From Dryas octopetala (lineage: Eukaryota; Streptophyta; Magnoliopsida; Rosales; Rosaceae), in NCBI GenBank assembly GCA_963921425.1, contig OY992836.1, positions 18,245,614 to 18,309,613 on the forward strand: 64,000 bases of DNA, read 5' to 3'. Shown piece by piece: positions 45,601 through 54,934 of the stretch; position 1 is the first letter of the stretch; every line of letters starts with the position of its first letter. The notes beneath the pieces were generated by a model that was not told the DNA's origin, searched no databases, and saw only the letters and a list, made by a program, of their open reading frames with translations. A program made the position numbers and the translations under genes.

Positions 45601-45723
45601 AATATAATTTGGCTTTTGAATATGGTACTTATAAAATTCTTATATTCTTTCTTCTCGTTATTTAGTGAGAATCCTTATTAATATACGTCTTCTCTAACTT
45701 TCAGGCTTTCTTACTCTGGCTAG
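30464..45723 (+). CDS. DAM: DAM-A: SVP-type dormancy-associated MADS-box protein (224 aa)
   Basis: Coding exons: 30464-30633, 39975-40053, 40601-40662, 40785-40884, 41172-41213, 42419-42460, 42547-42707, 45705-45723. Phases agree (675 nt with stop) and all introns are GT-AG. The MADS domain is residues 1-56, I region to 83, K domain 84-165 (keratin-like coiled coil for dimerisation), and C-terminal tail ending LSLKLGLSYSG with an LxLxL (EAR-like repression) motif. An in-frame ATG four codons upstream (30452) could add MLNK. Intron 1 is 9.3 kb, intron 5 is 1.2 kb and intron 7 is 3.0 kb, all inflated by transposons. Odd points: two residues fewer at the N-terminus than DAM-B, and Val and Cys at normally conserved Glu and Phe positions. 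DAM proteins are nuclear DNA-binding factors that bind CArG boxes and repress bud growth and flowering genes. Assignment to a numbered DAM is not possible here. Confidence 0.88.
30791..30834 (+). repeat. (GA)22 tract at the start of DAM-A intron 1
   Basis: 44 bp perfect GA repeat. A matching tract sits at the same place in DAM-B (51759-51800), and a broken one in DAM-C. GA repeats are binding sites for plant BPC/GAGA factors that recruit Polycomb complexes. Confidence 0.9.
30841..30895 (+). promoter_or_regulatory. Conserved intron 1 block, DAM-A copy
   Basis: GAGTCATCTGGGTCAATATA, then AGGAGGAGATC and TGGAAATTCC, directly after the GA tract. DAM-B (51799-51850) and DAM-C (63840-63895) keep the same block, so it is a candidate intronic control element. 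Confidence 0.5.
31250..31430. mobile_element. Small insertion in DAM-A intron 1
   Basis: Begins near GGGCGGACCCAGATTC and ends near AGGTCTGCCCCT, ends that are imperfectly inverted. DAM-B intron 1 lacks this stretch at the matching place (about 52140). It carries GGGCC/GGCCC words and a GAAGAAGAAG run. Borders are approximate. Confidence 0.5.
33622..33663. repeat. (TC)n microsatellite in DAM-A intron 1
   Basis: About 42 bp of perfect TC repeat, followed by a second short run. The matching place in DAM-B has no such tract. Confidence 0.9.
33729..35731. mobile_element. About 2 kb composite insertion in DAM-A intron 1
   Basis: DAM-B intron 1 is continuous where DAM-A has this block (junction near 54240). 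TTGAAC borders both ends (33723-33728 and 35726-35731), a possible target duplication. The outer part contains five GATCGATCC-like motifs at 34580-34720 and one GGATCGGTC at 35397. Nested inside are two 70 bp direct repeats starting GAGTAGCCCAAACC (34771 and 35311), which flank a primer-binding-like GCTCTGATACCATG (34943) and a copia gag-pol fragment. Confidence 0.6.
34980..35289 (-). pseudogene. Copia polyprotein fragment
   Basis: On the minus strand the frame reads [16 protein letters not shown], then [16 protein letters not shown], then [15 protein letters not shown]. This is the protease/pre-integrase linker region of a Retrofit-type copia element. It is short and has no other domains. 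Confidence 0.75.
36120..37480. mobile_element. Transposon relics in DAM-A intron 1, including a copia RNase H fragment
   Basis: At 36660-36745 the minus strand reads [20 protein letters not shown], a mutated copia RNase H motif (usual form AEAEYRA). Surrounding sequence is absent from DAM-B intron 1. It contains TATATAAG-type promoter words and CCCACGCCACACACCC, consistent with a broken LTR element. Borders are not resolved. Confidence 0.55.
37915..38700 (+). repeat. Duplicated intron module in DAM-A intron 1
   Basis: The block TGATTTGATGGTYTCA...CTYTAGTTTGCC...ATTCTAAATATCTT occurs at 37921-37993 and 38584-38640. It also occurs twice in DAM-B intron 1 (58451-58516, 59299-59353) and once in the relic (48178-48250). 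The duplication therefore predates or accompanies the copying of these genes. Confidence 0.7.
39199..39630 (+). repeat. TTCTGGGTCTGCA minisatellite-like repeats, DAM-A intron 1
   Basis: Units of about 33 bp (TTCTGGGTCTGCA plus TAATTGGAAATCAAATT) recur at 38142, 39200, 39236, 39537, 39572 and 39599. A single unit is seen in the relic at 48989. The DAM-B equivalent (58960) has lost the first half. Confidence 0.75.
41951..42410. mobile_element. MITE against the exon 6 acceptor of DAM-A
   Basis: Left end GGGGGGTGTCCCCAACTCAG; right end CTAAGTTGGGGA is its inverted partner lacking the last bases. Inside, a unit starting ACACCTGGATTTCATTGG repeats with a 134 bp period (42141 and 42275). DAM-B intron 5 lacks it: there CTCCCACAAACTAAAAATGCAG runs straight into exon 6. 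The right end lies only 8 bp before the DAM-A acceptor AG|GGAGCT. Confidence 0.75.
42708..45704 (+). other. Expanded intron 7 of DAM-A
   Basis: 3.0 kb against 433 bp in DAM-B. It contains a fragment at 44300-44760 with GTCACAATTGTGACTG and TTTAGGTACCAGC that resembles intron 1 sequence at 33060-33480. A degenerate repeat at 44776-45240 (AGTACATTTTTGTCCTTATA) has a relative at 46420-46860. An LTR-like end with TATATATATGCCTC lies near 45350. No coding sequence. Confidence 0.5.
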
Positions 45724-45845
45724 GATATGGAAAAAGATGGGAATATATGTATAATATCATAATTAAAAAGTAAGGTCGGGGTATTTTAAGAGATACCAGT
45801 AAAAAATGTTTAAATTCAGTATAAAATTAGCTTGGAAAAAACTCG

Positions 45846-46010
45846 GGATAAAATTGGAAGATATGGCTAGTACGGTAACTTGCTTTAAATATGTTTTTAT
45901 ATGTTGCAGACGGTATTATGTAAAACAATTAGATAATTATACTTATTATAACAAATTATTATATTTAAGACTGTGTCGTTTATGTAATTGATTAATGTGC
46001 TTGAAAAGAT
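45846..46010 (+). promoter_or_regulatory. Conserved 3' UTR block of DAM-A
   Basis: GTAACTTGCTTTAAATATG and TATATGTTGCAGAC are kept in DAM-B at about 62322-62420, more alike than the surrounding 3' sequence. Possible mRNA stability or termination signal; role unknown. Confidence 0.45.
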
Positions 46011-46036
46011 AGTTGAAAATTCCATTAAAAGGACTA

Positions 46037-46165
46037 TGGTGGGTAAATCGAAAAGCTAATAGAGCTGTAGATGCAGTCTTTAAGCTAGCTCGCATGAAGA
46101 TGTGTCCTTAGGATTGGGTAACATTACCCTCATCTTCACTATTGGGTATTTTGGTTGCTGATAGG
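46037..46165 (+). pseudogene. RNase H-like tail of a LINE-type element
   Basis: The frame reads WWVNRKANRAVDAVFKLAR, one stop, then DWVTLPSSSLLGILVAD. This matches the C-terminal RNase H domain of plant non-LTR retroelement proteins (usual form REAN..AH.LA). No reverse transcriptase is present upstream. Confidence 0.6.
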
Positions 46166-48149
46166 ATTACCAATAGACTAGGGTTTGGCATTTCGGGGGT
46201 CCGATTTCGGAAAGCTTGCTGTTTTGTTTGTTTTGGACTCTCTTATGTTTTTGGTTTTATTGTTTGTTGTCAATGAAGAATAGTTTTATTGTTCTAGACT
46301 ACTAGGATAATTGGGAACCTCAGTTTCGTTTTTTGAATGCTTGGGTGCACGTGCATGTACCTCTGGTTGTCTCTTTGTCCGTACCAATCGAAATTGATAT
46401 GTTTGTTATTGAAAAAAAGGGTAAAATACCTTTTTGGTCCTTGGCTTTTGCTCGAAATCACATATGGTACTCATGGTTGCAATTTGGTCCTTGTGTTTTA
46501 TTTTGTTTGCAATCTTATAACAACTTTACAAAAATTCAAATTTTCAATATGGGGACAAGTTATTCATTTGTTTTGAGAAAAAATTTATTGAGGGATTGAA
46601 ACACCATCTGGTAAACTTTTTAAAACTAATTTTCATTCTCATATTTCTTTGCAAAAGAGATTGAGGCTTTCAAAATTTAGGGTTTAAGTTTGAGATTTCT
46701 TTAAATTCTTGTTTGAAATTGAAATTCAAGGTTACATGCATGATTTTCAGTCAATTTAGAGTAAAATTGAGTTATTAGTTTCGATTTGAAAAAATTGTAA
46801 CTATGAAGACTAAATGTGATTTCAGACTAAAAGTGTAGTTTACTCTTAAATAACATTATTTCTCACACTACTAAACCCCGCTTCACATTTTCTTTATTGC
46901 AAGTATATATTATACATCATCTCTTTTATGTGTATTCAAACTATAACAGTTTTGATGAAATCACTTTTGATAGTTATACGATTCCAGATGATGATCTAGA
47001 ATTGGGTTAATCGCGTTTATTAGAAGTGGACAATAGAGTGGTTGTACACTTGTACTAGCCAAGACTCATCTACGTATTATTGTAACACCTGTTGGTGTAC
47101 CTTATAGTTGGGCCGTATCTAGTACTTCTCAACTTTGTCTATCTATACTTAGAAGTATGGTGAGTGTCTAAAGACCGCGTCCTCTCTCTAAATCAGGTTA
47201 TAGAAGAAGTGCAAAGGAAGTAACGTTTGTAACGCCGAGTTTAAAAGTGCCTAATCGATGCCGGATATGCAACCATGAAAATTCGTCATTTTTCCCTTGT
47301 GGGTTCACCTTTTGACTACTTATCAACTCACCAATCTTAAATTTTGAGTCAATACTCAATAGTAATGAAAATTCCGATTTAGAGATTTCTTAAAATGCCC
47401 TTAACGCATATTATTTGATGTTTTACCCATTGTTTGTTGTATTTTTTCTTTTCCTTACATAGTGGGTTGTGATTGTTGTGAATGCTTTTAGTTCAATGTT
47501 TGCGTATCTTTTTTAATTTAAAAAATAAAAGCATATTAAGAGGCTATCAATAGGATTTAGGTTTACATATATAGAGTCCTTCTCTAGTGCAGGACACCGA
47601 AATTTTTATTTTCATCTCAGATGTTGAGCGCTTGGTAGCAATTACTGAGTGCTCAACAGTAATTTTGTTTTTTTTGTTTTTTCGTGCAATCGAAACTGAT
47701 TTATCGGCTTTTATGTTGAGTTTTAATTTTAAAATTTTGAGTTTGGGCCTAAAATTTTAAAGTTAAAATATAACATAAAAGTCTCAATGAATCATTTTAC
47801 ACCCTATGAGGTTAAGTTTGTTGGAAAATTAGGTATAAAATGACGGAGGAAATGGCACTGATTACTGCAAGAAGTGATCGGACGTTAAAAATCAGCTACA
47901 TAGCTGAACGCTCGGCAATATAAAAGTTCGCAAAAACTAAAAATTTAGAGAATTATTATATTTCAAGCTTATTTAACAAGAATATGAATGCAATAAAAAT
48001 CACTGTAAGTTTCTATAGCCCCACTTATTTTTGAACAATATTTTTCTCAATTCCTGGTTAGAGGAGCTCCTGAAATCCCTACTTAAGACTAAAAAAGACA
48101 TTGAGGGGGTTGGAGGTACAAGGATTGAGGGAAAATATTGTTCCTTATT
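46166..48149. other. Spacer between DAM-A and the DAM relic
   Basis: AT-rich with the second copy of the TTTTTGGTCC-type repeat (46420-46860). A stretch at 47575-47940 has GAGCGCTTGGTAGCAATTAC and a later GAACGCTCGGCAATAT in loose inversion. No gene. Confidence 0.45.
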
Positions 48150-49240
48150 TTTTTGTTGACGGGTGAGGCCCACTACTTGATTTGATGGTTATAGTGTTAT
48201 ACACTCTCACTGTAGTTTGCCTCGTATTCTATTTCTATCTTATAGTCTATGGTCGCATCATTGTTCTAGAATAGAGTAGGCATCAAGCAATCTGACTAAA
48301 GATTTTGATTTGCGCAACCAAGCAATCGCCAAATTAACTTGAAAATAGCTCAACGTTTCTCAATTAAACTTGGCTCATTTAGCCATTTAATGCATGTGGG
48401 ATTTCTCCGTCCAAAAACTGTAGCATATACTTACGGGTTGAAAAGTCATGCTTGAGCTTAGACTTTATGCTTGTACAGGACCAATGTTGAAGTCATGTAA
48501 GTCACTTTAACTTCATGCTCGTCAAAAGTCATGTTGCTTCTGTGTGCAACAACCTTTAAAACCATGGCTCTGATGGCGTTTCTAATAAGGAACAGAACTG
48601 AACAGGATCACCCTTTAATATTTTGTTCTGAACAATACTTGTCTTAATCCCTAATAGGAGCTCCTTCAATCTCTTTTCACAAAAGCACGTCTTTTTGGCA
48701 TTTTTATTTTAAATAAATAAAAAATGAATTTATAAATTAATTAAATGAAAAAACAAAAATAACATGCATATACGTGAGAGGAGGTTGGAAGAGTTCATCC
48801 AATTAGAAACTGAGGCAAGTGTTGTCCTTTAGTTCCTCTGTTCTTTACTGTTCATGTTTCTTTTGTAATAACTTCTACAAGTTAGTTTAATTAATTGTTG
48901 AGTGGTTGGTTAATTACTGGACCATCTTTGCTTTCTTTAGATTATTGGTAATTTTTTAGGGGGAGCCCTTTGTAGGTCATTTGAAATTAAGTTCTGGGTC
49001 TGCACTATAATTGGAAATCAATTTCCAAAAGAACCCTTTTAGAATGAAAAGCTGAGGATTAGCATATATTGGCTTCTCCAGTACTAGTTAAACCTTGGAC
49101 CAACATACCCACAACATCCTTTTCAGTTTTCCCTAGAAACTGGTCTCTACTTGAAATAGTCAATGCAACACATTCTAGGTACAATTGCAGTTTCAAACCC
49201 ATTTTGAAAGATCTGTCTATTTTAGCTTACATGTTAAACT

Positions 49241-49266
49241 ATATATATATATATATATATATATAT
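49241..49266. repeat. (AT)n microsatellite
   Basis: Simple TA repeat within the DAM relic. Confidence 0.85.
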
Positions 49267-49619
49267 GCATGCAGACTAGGCCACATCGCAAAGTATATAG
49301 AGTTAGGTAACGTTTGGTTCTATATACAACGGCAAACAAACCAAACTATTCACTGATATTGAAGCTTTCCTTAGCTTAATTTATACTTAATTTTCAACAA
49401 TCAAGCTGAAGTGTTACAATGATTTGTTACGTTACATGTTATCTAGACCAATTATCGAAAGGATCGGTATGTGAAGTAGTACTTCATCCAAGTTCATAAT
49501 CAAAGGTCAGACTTTGGTTGATATTTTTGAGGATCATTTGTCATGCTTAGACGTCCAAGGATTAATTGCTTGAGTTCATCAAAATTTCATCAATTTTTTT
49601 TAGTCAATTCATCAATTTC

Positions 49620-49719
49620 TAGAGGTGGGTAACCCAAAAATATCGATTGAGCTTTTATTTTTTTTTGGGCAAGTTGATTGAGCTTTAGTTTGATTCGAAC
49701 CAATCTGTACCCACCTCTA
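49620..49719. mobile_element. 100 bp hAT-like miniature element
   Basis: Ends TAGAGGTGGGTA and TACCCACCTCTA are a perfect 12 bp inverted repeat. No clear 8 bp target duplication. It sits in the relic upstream of its exon 3. Confidence 0.6.
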
Positions 49720-50734
49720 ATTTTAATTAATTTCAAATTCTTGAAGTTTATTTTGCTGGTAGAGATATAGCTAGTAATAACCAAATGTTAATGAGTTAAT
49801 GACTAGGGAGTATGGACGTTGTATTGTCGGAAGCTTATGCTACCTTGGTCTTTTGTTTGTTTGGATGGGTTTAAAGCTTTTTATTATACAAATTAAGATT
49901 ACTTAAATAATTGACGATTTCATTTCTAATTTTAGCTGGAGAAGGATAATAACATCCAATTGAGCAAGGAACTTGCAGATAAGAGCCATTTTGTAATTCA
50001 TTAATATGCTTCTTGCAATAGGCAGATGAAAGGAGATCGAAAATCTTGTAGAGCTTGAAATAGATGAGTTGCAGAAGCTGGGAAAGAGGATTTAGGCAGA
50101 ACTTAGTCGGGTGATTGAAACTAAGGTTTGTGCTAATAATTCAGTTTTTGAAAGCATACGTACGTGTAATTTCAGGTTGAGTAATATATGTTATGCTCAG
50201 CAAATTTACATGTTGAATTTGTTCAACATATAATGTGCTAGTATATTTAATCAAATTTGGGTTAATTCTAGACAATTTATTTTTAACAAGTGATAAACTA
50301 ACATGTGTGTATTTAACACATGCAAATTTAGCAACTATGACATTAAATATTCTTTAAAGTTTACATATGGCTACAGAGAAACATATCTAAATGAAAACTT
50401 TCCATTACTTTCAGGAAGAAAGGATTATGTGTGAAATTATGGCACCTGAAAGAAAGGTTAGCAAGTTGGATACAATATATATCGTAATAGTAGATGTACC
50501 ATAGTGACGTACTTTTATTGAATTCTGTTGTCGTTTGCTTAATTTATGATCGATGTGGGGCCCCTGGATCTAGGCTTGGCCATATTTGAGTCTTTCTTTT
50601 GGGTATGACTGTATGAGTAGCTTTTCATTAAGGATTTTGTTGGGTTTTCTCCAACTTGACTAGTCGAACAACTTTTGTTTGAAGATAATACCAACCTTAA
50701 TTTTTGTAGGTCCCACCCCACCAGAAACGGACAA

Positions 50735-51241
50735 AATAGAAGTTTGTATCTTTTATTAAAAAATCATTTCTCATATATACTGCTAAACCACCCGAACGGG
50801 CCGACTTCAAAACTAATGAAGTCGCGATAAATCGGGTGGACATGACAGGACGAAAAGACATAGCCACGTGGCAAACGGTGTGAGTGCCAGCTCAGCTGCA
50901 TGGCTGTAAGGGATGCTAGAGTCCACATAAAACGGAATCAATTTACTCGCAACTTTTACATAAAGTATTGATGATATTACATTATTTACCGCCTCAAAAT
51001 ATCTGAAACCAACGGTGGAGATCTCATTCATCTACTCAATGCATTTGTCCGTCCGATTCGAAAAATCAGTGCGAGAAAATAAAGAAAAGCAGATATGTCA
51101 TTGTTTTCCATAAAAGGTAAACAATTCTTTCTATTCTTGAACAGCCAACCGCCTCTTGTTCCTTCAAAATTCTCTCTCCAGTTCGCTGCTTTGAGTTCTG
51201 GTCAGACCAAAACTTCATCTGCTTCCTCCCAAAAAAAGAAG
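50735..51241 (+). promoter_or_regulatory. DAM-B promoter and first leader exon
   Basis: Has the G-box (CACGTG, 50865-50870) inside a ten-base palindrome GCCACGTGGC followed by AAACGGTG, then GTGCCAGCTCAG and CCGCCTCAAAATATC. The position matching the CRT/DRE of A and C reads TTTACTCGCAAC, so the ACCGAC core is lost. The leader exon ends at 51241. Confidence 0.7.
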
Positions 51242-51388
51242 GTAAACAAAAATAGCAAAAAAGAAAGACATTAATTTCTGTGATCTACCTCCAAGTTCAT
51301 GTGCTTTGGTTTCTGGGTTTTATTCAAATTTTGGATATGTGCTAGGGTTTCAGCTGAAATTTTTTTAAAATTTGGTCTATTTATATAT

Positions 51389-51433
51389 ATGTACATTCTT
51401 GTGTATCTGTGTGCACACATAGAGTTTGAGTGA
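51389..51433 (+). CDS. Upstream ORF in the DAM-B leader (14 codons)
   Basis: Encodes MYILVYLCAHIEFE and ends 40 nt before the main ATG. Same length and frame as in A and C. Confidence 0.45.
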   Translation: MYILVYLCAHIEFE

Positions 51434-51473
51434 CTGAGTATGTGAAGTGGGTTTGGTTTTCATGCTGAATAAG

Positions 51474-51757
51474 ATGAACAAGATCAAGATCCAGAAGATT
51501 GACAACTTGCCAGCGAGGCAGGTGACTTTCTCGAAGAGGAGAAGAGGGCTTTTCAAGAAAGCCGAAGAGCTTTCAGTTCTCTGTGATTCTGAAGTTGCTG
51601 TCATCATCTTCTCTGCTACTGGCAAGCTCTTTGACTACTCCAGCTCCAGGTACCTCTAGTGCTCCATAGACATGTATATTCTTTTGACTGTAATTTCTTC
51701 CTCGAAAAAATAATCAATATATACATACATACATGATACCTATGTGTGTGTGTGAGC

Positions 51758-51803
<46 letters not shown>

Positions 51804-54800
51804 TTTGGGTCAATAGATAAGGAGGAGACCCTTATGGAAATTCATTATCTTTGTTAATTAATTCTAGCTAGCTATGATATTATATATACATGTATGTCTT
51901 TTACGGTGTTGAGGAAAGGGAGAATCTAGCCAGAAGCTTTTAAGAGAGGAATCTTGTTAATGATTCTTTTTTAGTCATCTGTCTCTGTTTTCAAAGCATA
52001 ACATGCATGTGTCGTAGTACGTAGTAGGTGGTACAGTAGTACATGTGTCCTCAGATGAGGATGAGGAAGATATATGATTAAGCGTTTACATTAAGACAAC
52101 TGCTAGGTGTCCGTACCAGCTTCATCTGCATCTCCGGTCCCACCGTCTCTTCATTCGATAGAAGATTTTAAGATAAAATCCGAATACAAACATACATACA
52201 TGTAATTATTCGCAAACTATGAGTGATTGGTGATTATATTCTTAATTTGTTTATTACATGCATGAAGATTATGTCTTCCTAAATGCGTACGTAAATTGTC
52301 TTGTAGATTCTGTAACTTGTCTGGCTGATTAATTATTATCATAACAGATTCAATAGAATGATATATGTCTCTTTTTACAGCCTTCATTTATTGTCAATCG
52401 GTTTGGATTGGATGCTCTAACTTCTTCTTGGTATCAGAGCAGACAATTCACATGTTAAGTCCAACGACTACACGTCAGGCAATAAAAGTTGTCGATATAT
52501 TTGGCTCGAGTCATGCCACACATAAAGGAGTGTGTTGAGAGTATCTCATGGCATATATAGGGAATGTGAAGTCTTGCTTTACTGGTAAAAAATATATATA
52601 TATATATATATATATATAGACCCTGGTGTAAGATCAAAGACTATTTTTAGTCCCTTGACCATCAGTATTTATGAGTTGACTTTTTTATGATATTAATATC
52701 TTATTTGTTGGTATATATATTTGAAATTTTTAGGAGCTAATTTTGGGTTGACTTTTTCTTGATTACCTCTCATAGCTCTTTTTGAAATTCACAAAATGTA
52801 TATATATATATTTTCTCCCCACAAGTTAAAAAGTTTGTAAATGTGATGACAATATGTTGAACACTTAAAAGAGTTACAAGCATTATATTATGATTTGGAA
52901 TTTTCATACTAGGAATTAAAGTGATTTGATGATAAATTGGAATTCCTCATAGCGAAGATTGAAGACTTTCAGCGGGAATATGCATGCATTTGATTTGAGT
53001 GGGGCAATGAGTGATGACCATAAGTACATATAACGTATTAACGTGCTTTTGTCATGCATGGATTTCTGGCATATTAAAATTTCAAACTAAAACCTACTTT
53101 TCATGATTTCAACCATACAAAAAAAAACCTACGTACTTTTCATGACGTGCATGCATGAGAGGAATAGGATTGAGGGAGGCTGAGAATTGATGTTAACCAT
53201 GGAATAAGAATTTAAATAACGTTTATAAGTTTATTGTAATTAATTGTTTGTTTAAGTAAATTACCATACCTAAGTGCATGCCTGAGTGGTCTTAATTCTT
53301 TAACACGAACATGTCGCATTACAAGATTCCCTGTCTCCCAAGCACACTGCATGTGTAGAAAAATAAACTCTCCATGCTATGATAGTTTTTATCCAGTGCA
53401 TATATTGCAGAAACAAATGGTTTTGATAATTTCTTTTTAGTTACTATTTATAAATTATGATATGAAACTATAAAATTTTATTGATCGCAAAAAGGTTTTT
53501 TCTTTTTTGTCTGGGGAAGAGAAAGAAAGCAAATGGATCTGCATAGGTGACTTAAGACATAATTAGCCAAAAACAATTCAATGGATTTTAAGTAAATAGC
53601 ATATACTAGTTGTACAACTAAAAATGCTTTATTTATATTTTCAATGGATTTACTGAGTAGCATAACTAGTGGTACAAGTGTACAACTAAAAGTTTTTATT
53701 TTTATTTTATTTTTATTTTTTATTTTTTATTTTATCGTGAGGACTAGTGCTTTTCATATTTTGTGAGAACTAAAAGTGCTTTTTATTTGCATGGCTGATC
53801 CGCTACAAAATGAGGCTCATCACTAAATTTTTAAAATGAGACTTTAGTTTGATATCTCAATATATAATAACTAATTAATATTTTGACTTGTCTAGAAGAC
53901 ATCCTTCTTGCTTTTTTTTTTTTAGGTGAGAACCTTCTTGCTGTTTGAGATACTAGATTATTAACTTTCTCTACGCAAACTTACTGATTTTTTTATTTTC
54001 TCTTTTTAATATATGAAGTTTTCAATTCCAAATTCGTATCTTTTATTAGACATTTATACATAAAAATAATTGCAAACAAAACAAAAACCTCGAAATTGAT
54101 TTACCAAAATATTAGAAACTAAGTCTAAAGAACAGTAGAACCTTATCTATAATTGAAAAGGCTGGAAAAGTGTTCTTCTAGAAAACAATATCTCTTCCAT
54201 TGGTAGCATGGAAAATCCTCTTAAAATTTGTATATTCATTTAACACTCTAAAATCATAAATGGAATTGGAAATAAAAAAATTAAGCAAAACTATATATAG
54301 TTTTGACCACTCAAATTTTGAGATGTGCAATTATTTAATTTTAAACAAAACAGATTACTACAAGACTTGTAATTCATAAGGAAAATTAAAAGATTTTTTA
54401 ATTGAATGAATTTTGTATGTATGATATTGTAGTGAGGTGTATTTTTATGGTACATATAATGGGTGTGTGTGATTTTTTGACATGGATCATTTTCTCTTTT
54501 TAATGTTACTTGACTTTCAGTTGAGTCTTATATCACATATATATTCAAGGGCTATCAGTTTGCGTGAATTATGCATGTATTGAGTCTCATATCAGTTAAC
54601 TCTGGGTTGCTATATGTTATATAAGCCATTGTAAGAAGCCAAGCTAGCCATAAATGACAAGTCATTCTGGGATATTGTGTTCTTGTCCGCGGTGGTATTA
54701 GACCCATTCTAATGCCACCTGTGGACAAAGACGTCAGAGAATGGGCTTGAAAGAGACGTCAAAGAATGGCCCTGACAAGGACGTCGAAGAATTAAGGGTG

Positions 54801-54898
54801 ATCCTGTAAAAACAAACTCAAGTTACTTTAACATGGTGTGATGACTGTTTTGGTCTAAAAATATCTCGGCCACGTGTCAGGCCGAGAGGTCACCCCAC

Positions 54899-54934
<36 letters not shown>

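Larger units (their letters stand above)
48150..50460 (+). pseudogene. Decayed partial DAM copy (exons 3, 4 and 5 only)
   Basis: Intron 1 homology starts near 48150 (TTGATTTGATGGTTATAG) and includes the TTCTGGGTCTGCA module at 48989. The exon 3 remnant starts at 49936 after an intact TTTTAG acceptor (LEKDNNIQLSKELADKSH) but its donor end is deleted. The exon 4 remnant, 50022-50125, is 4 nt too long and has in-frame stops (GATTTAGGCAG). The exon 5 remnant is 50415-50456 (EERIMCEIMAPERK). The MADS exon, exon 2 and exons 6-8 are missing. Splice borders survive, so this was once a working tandem copy. Confidence 0.88.
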
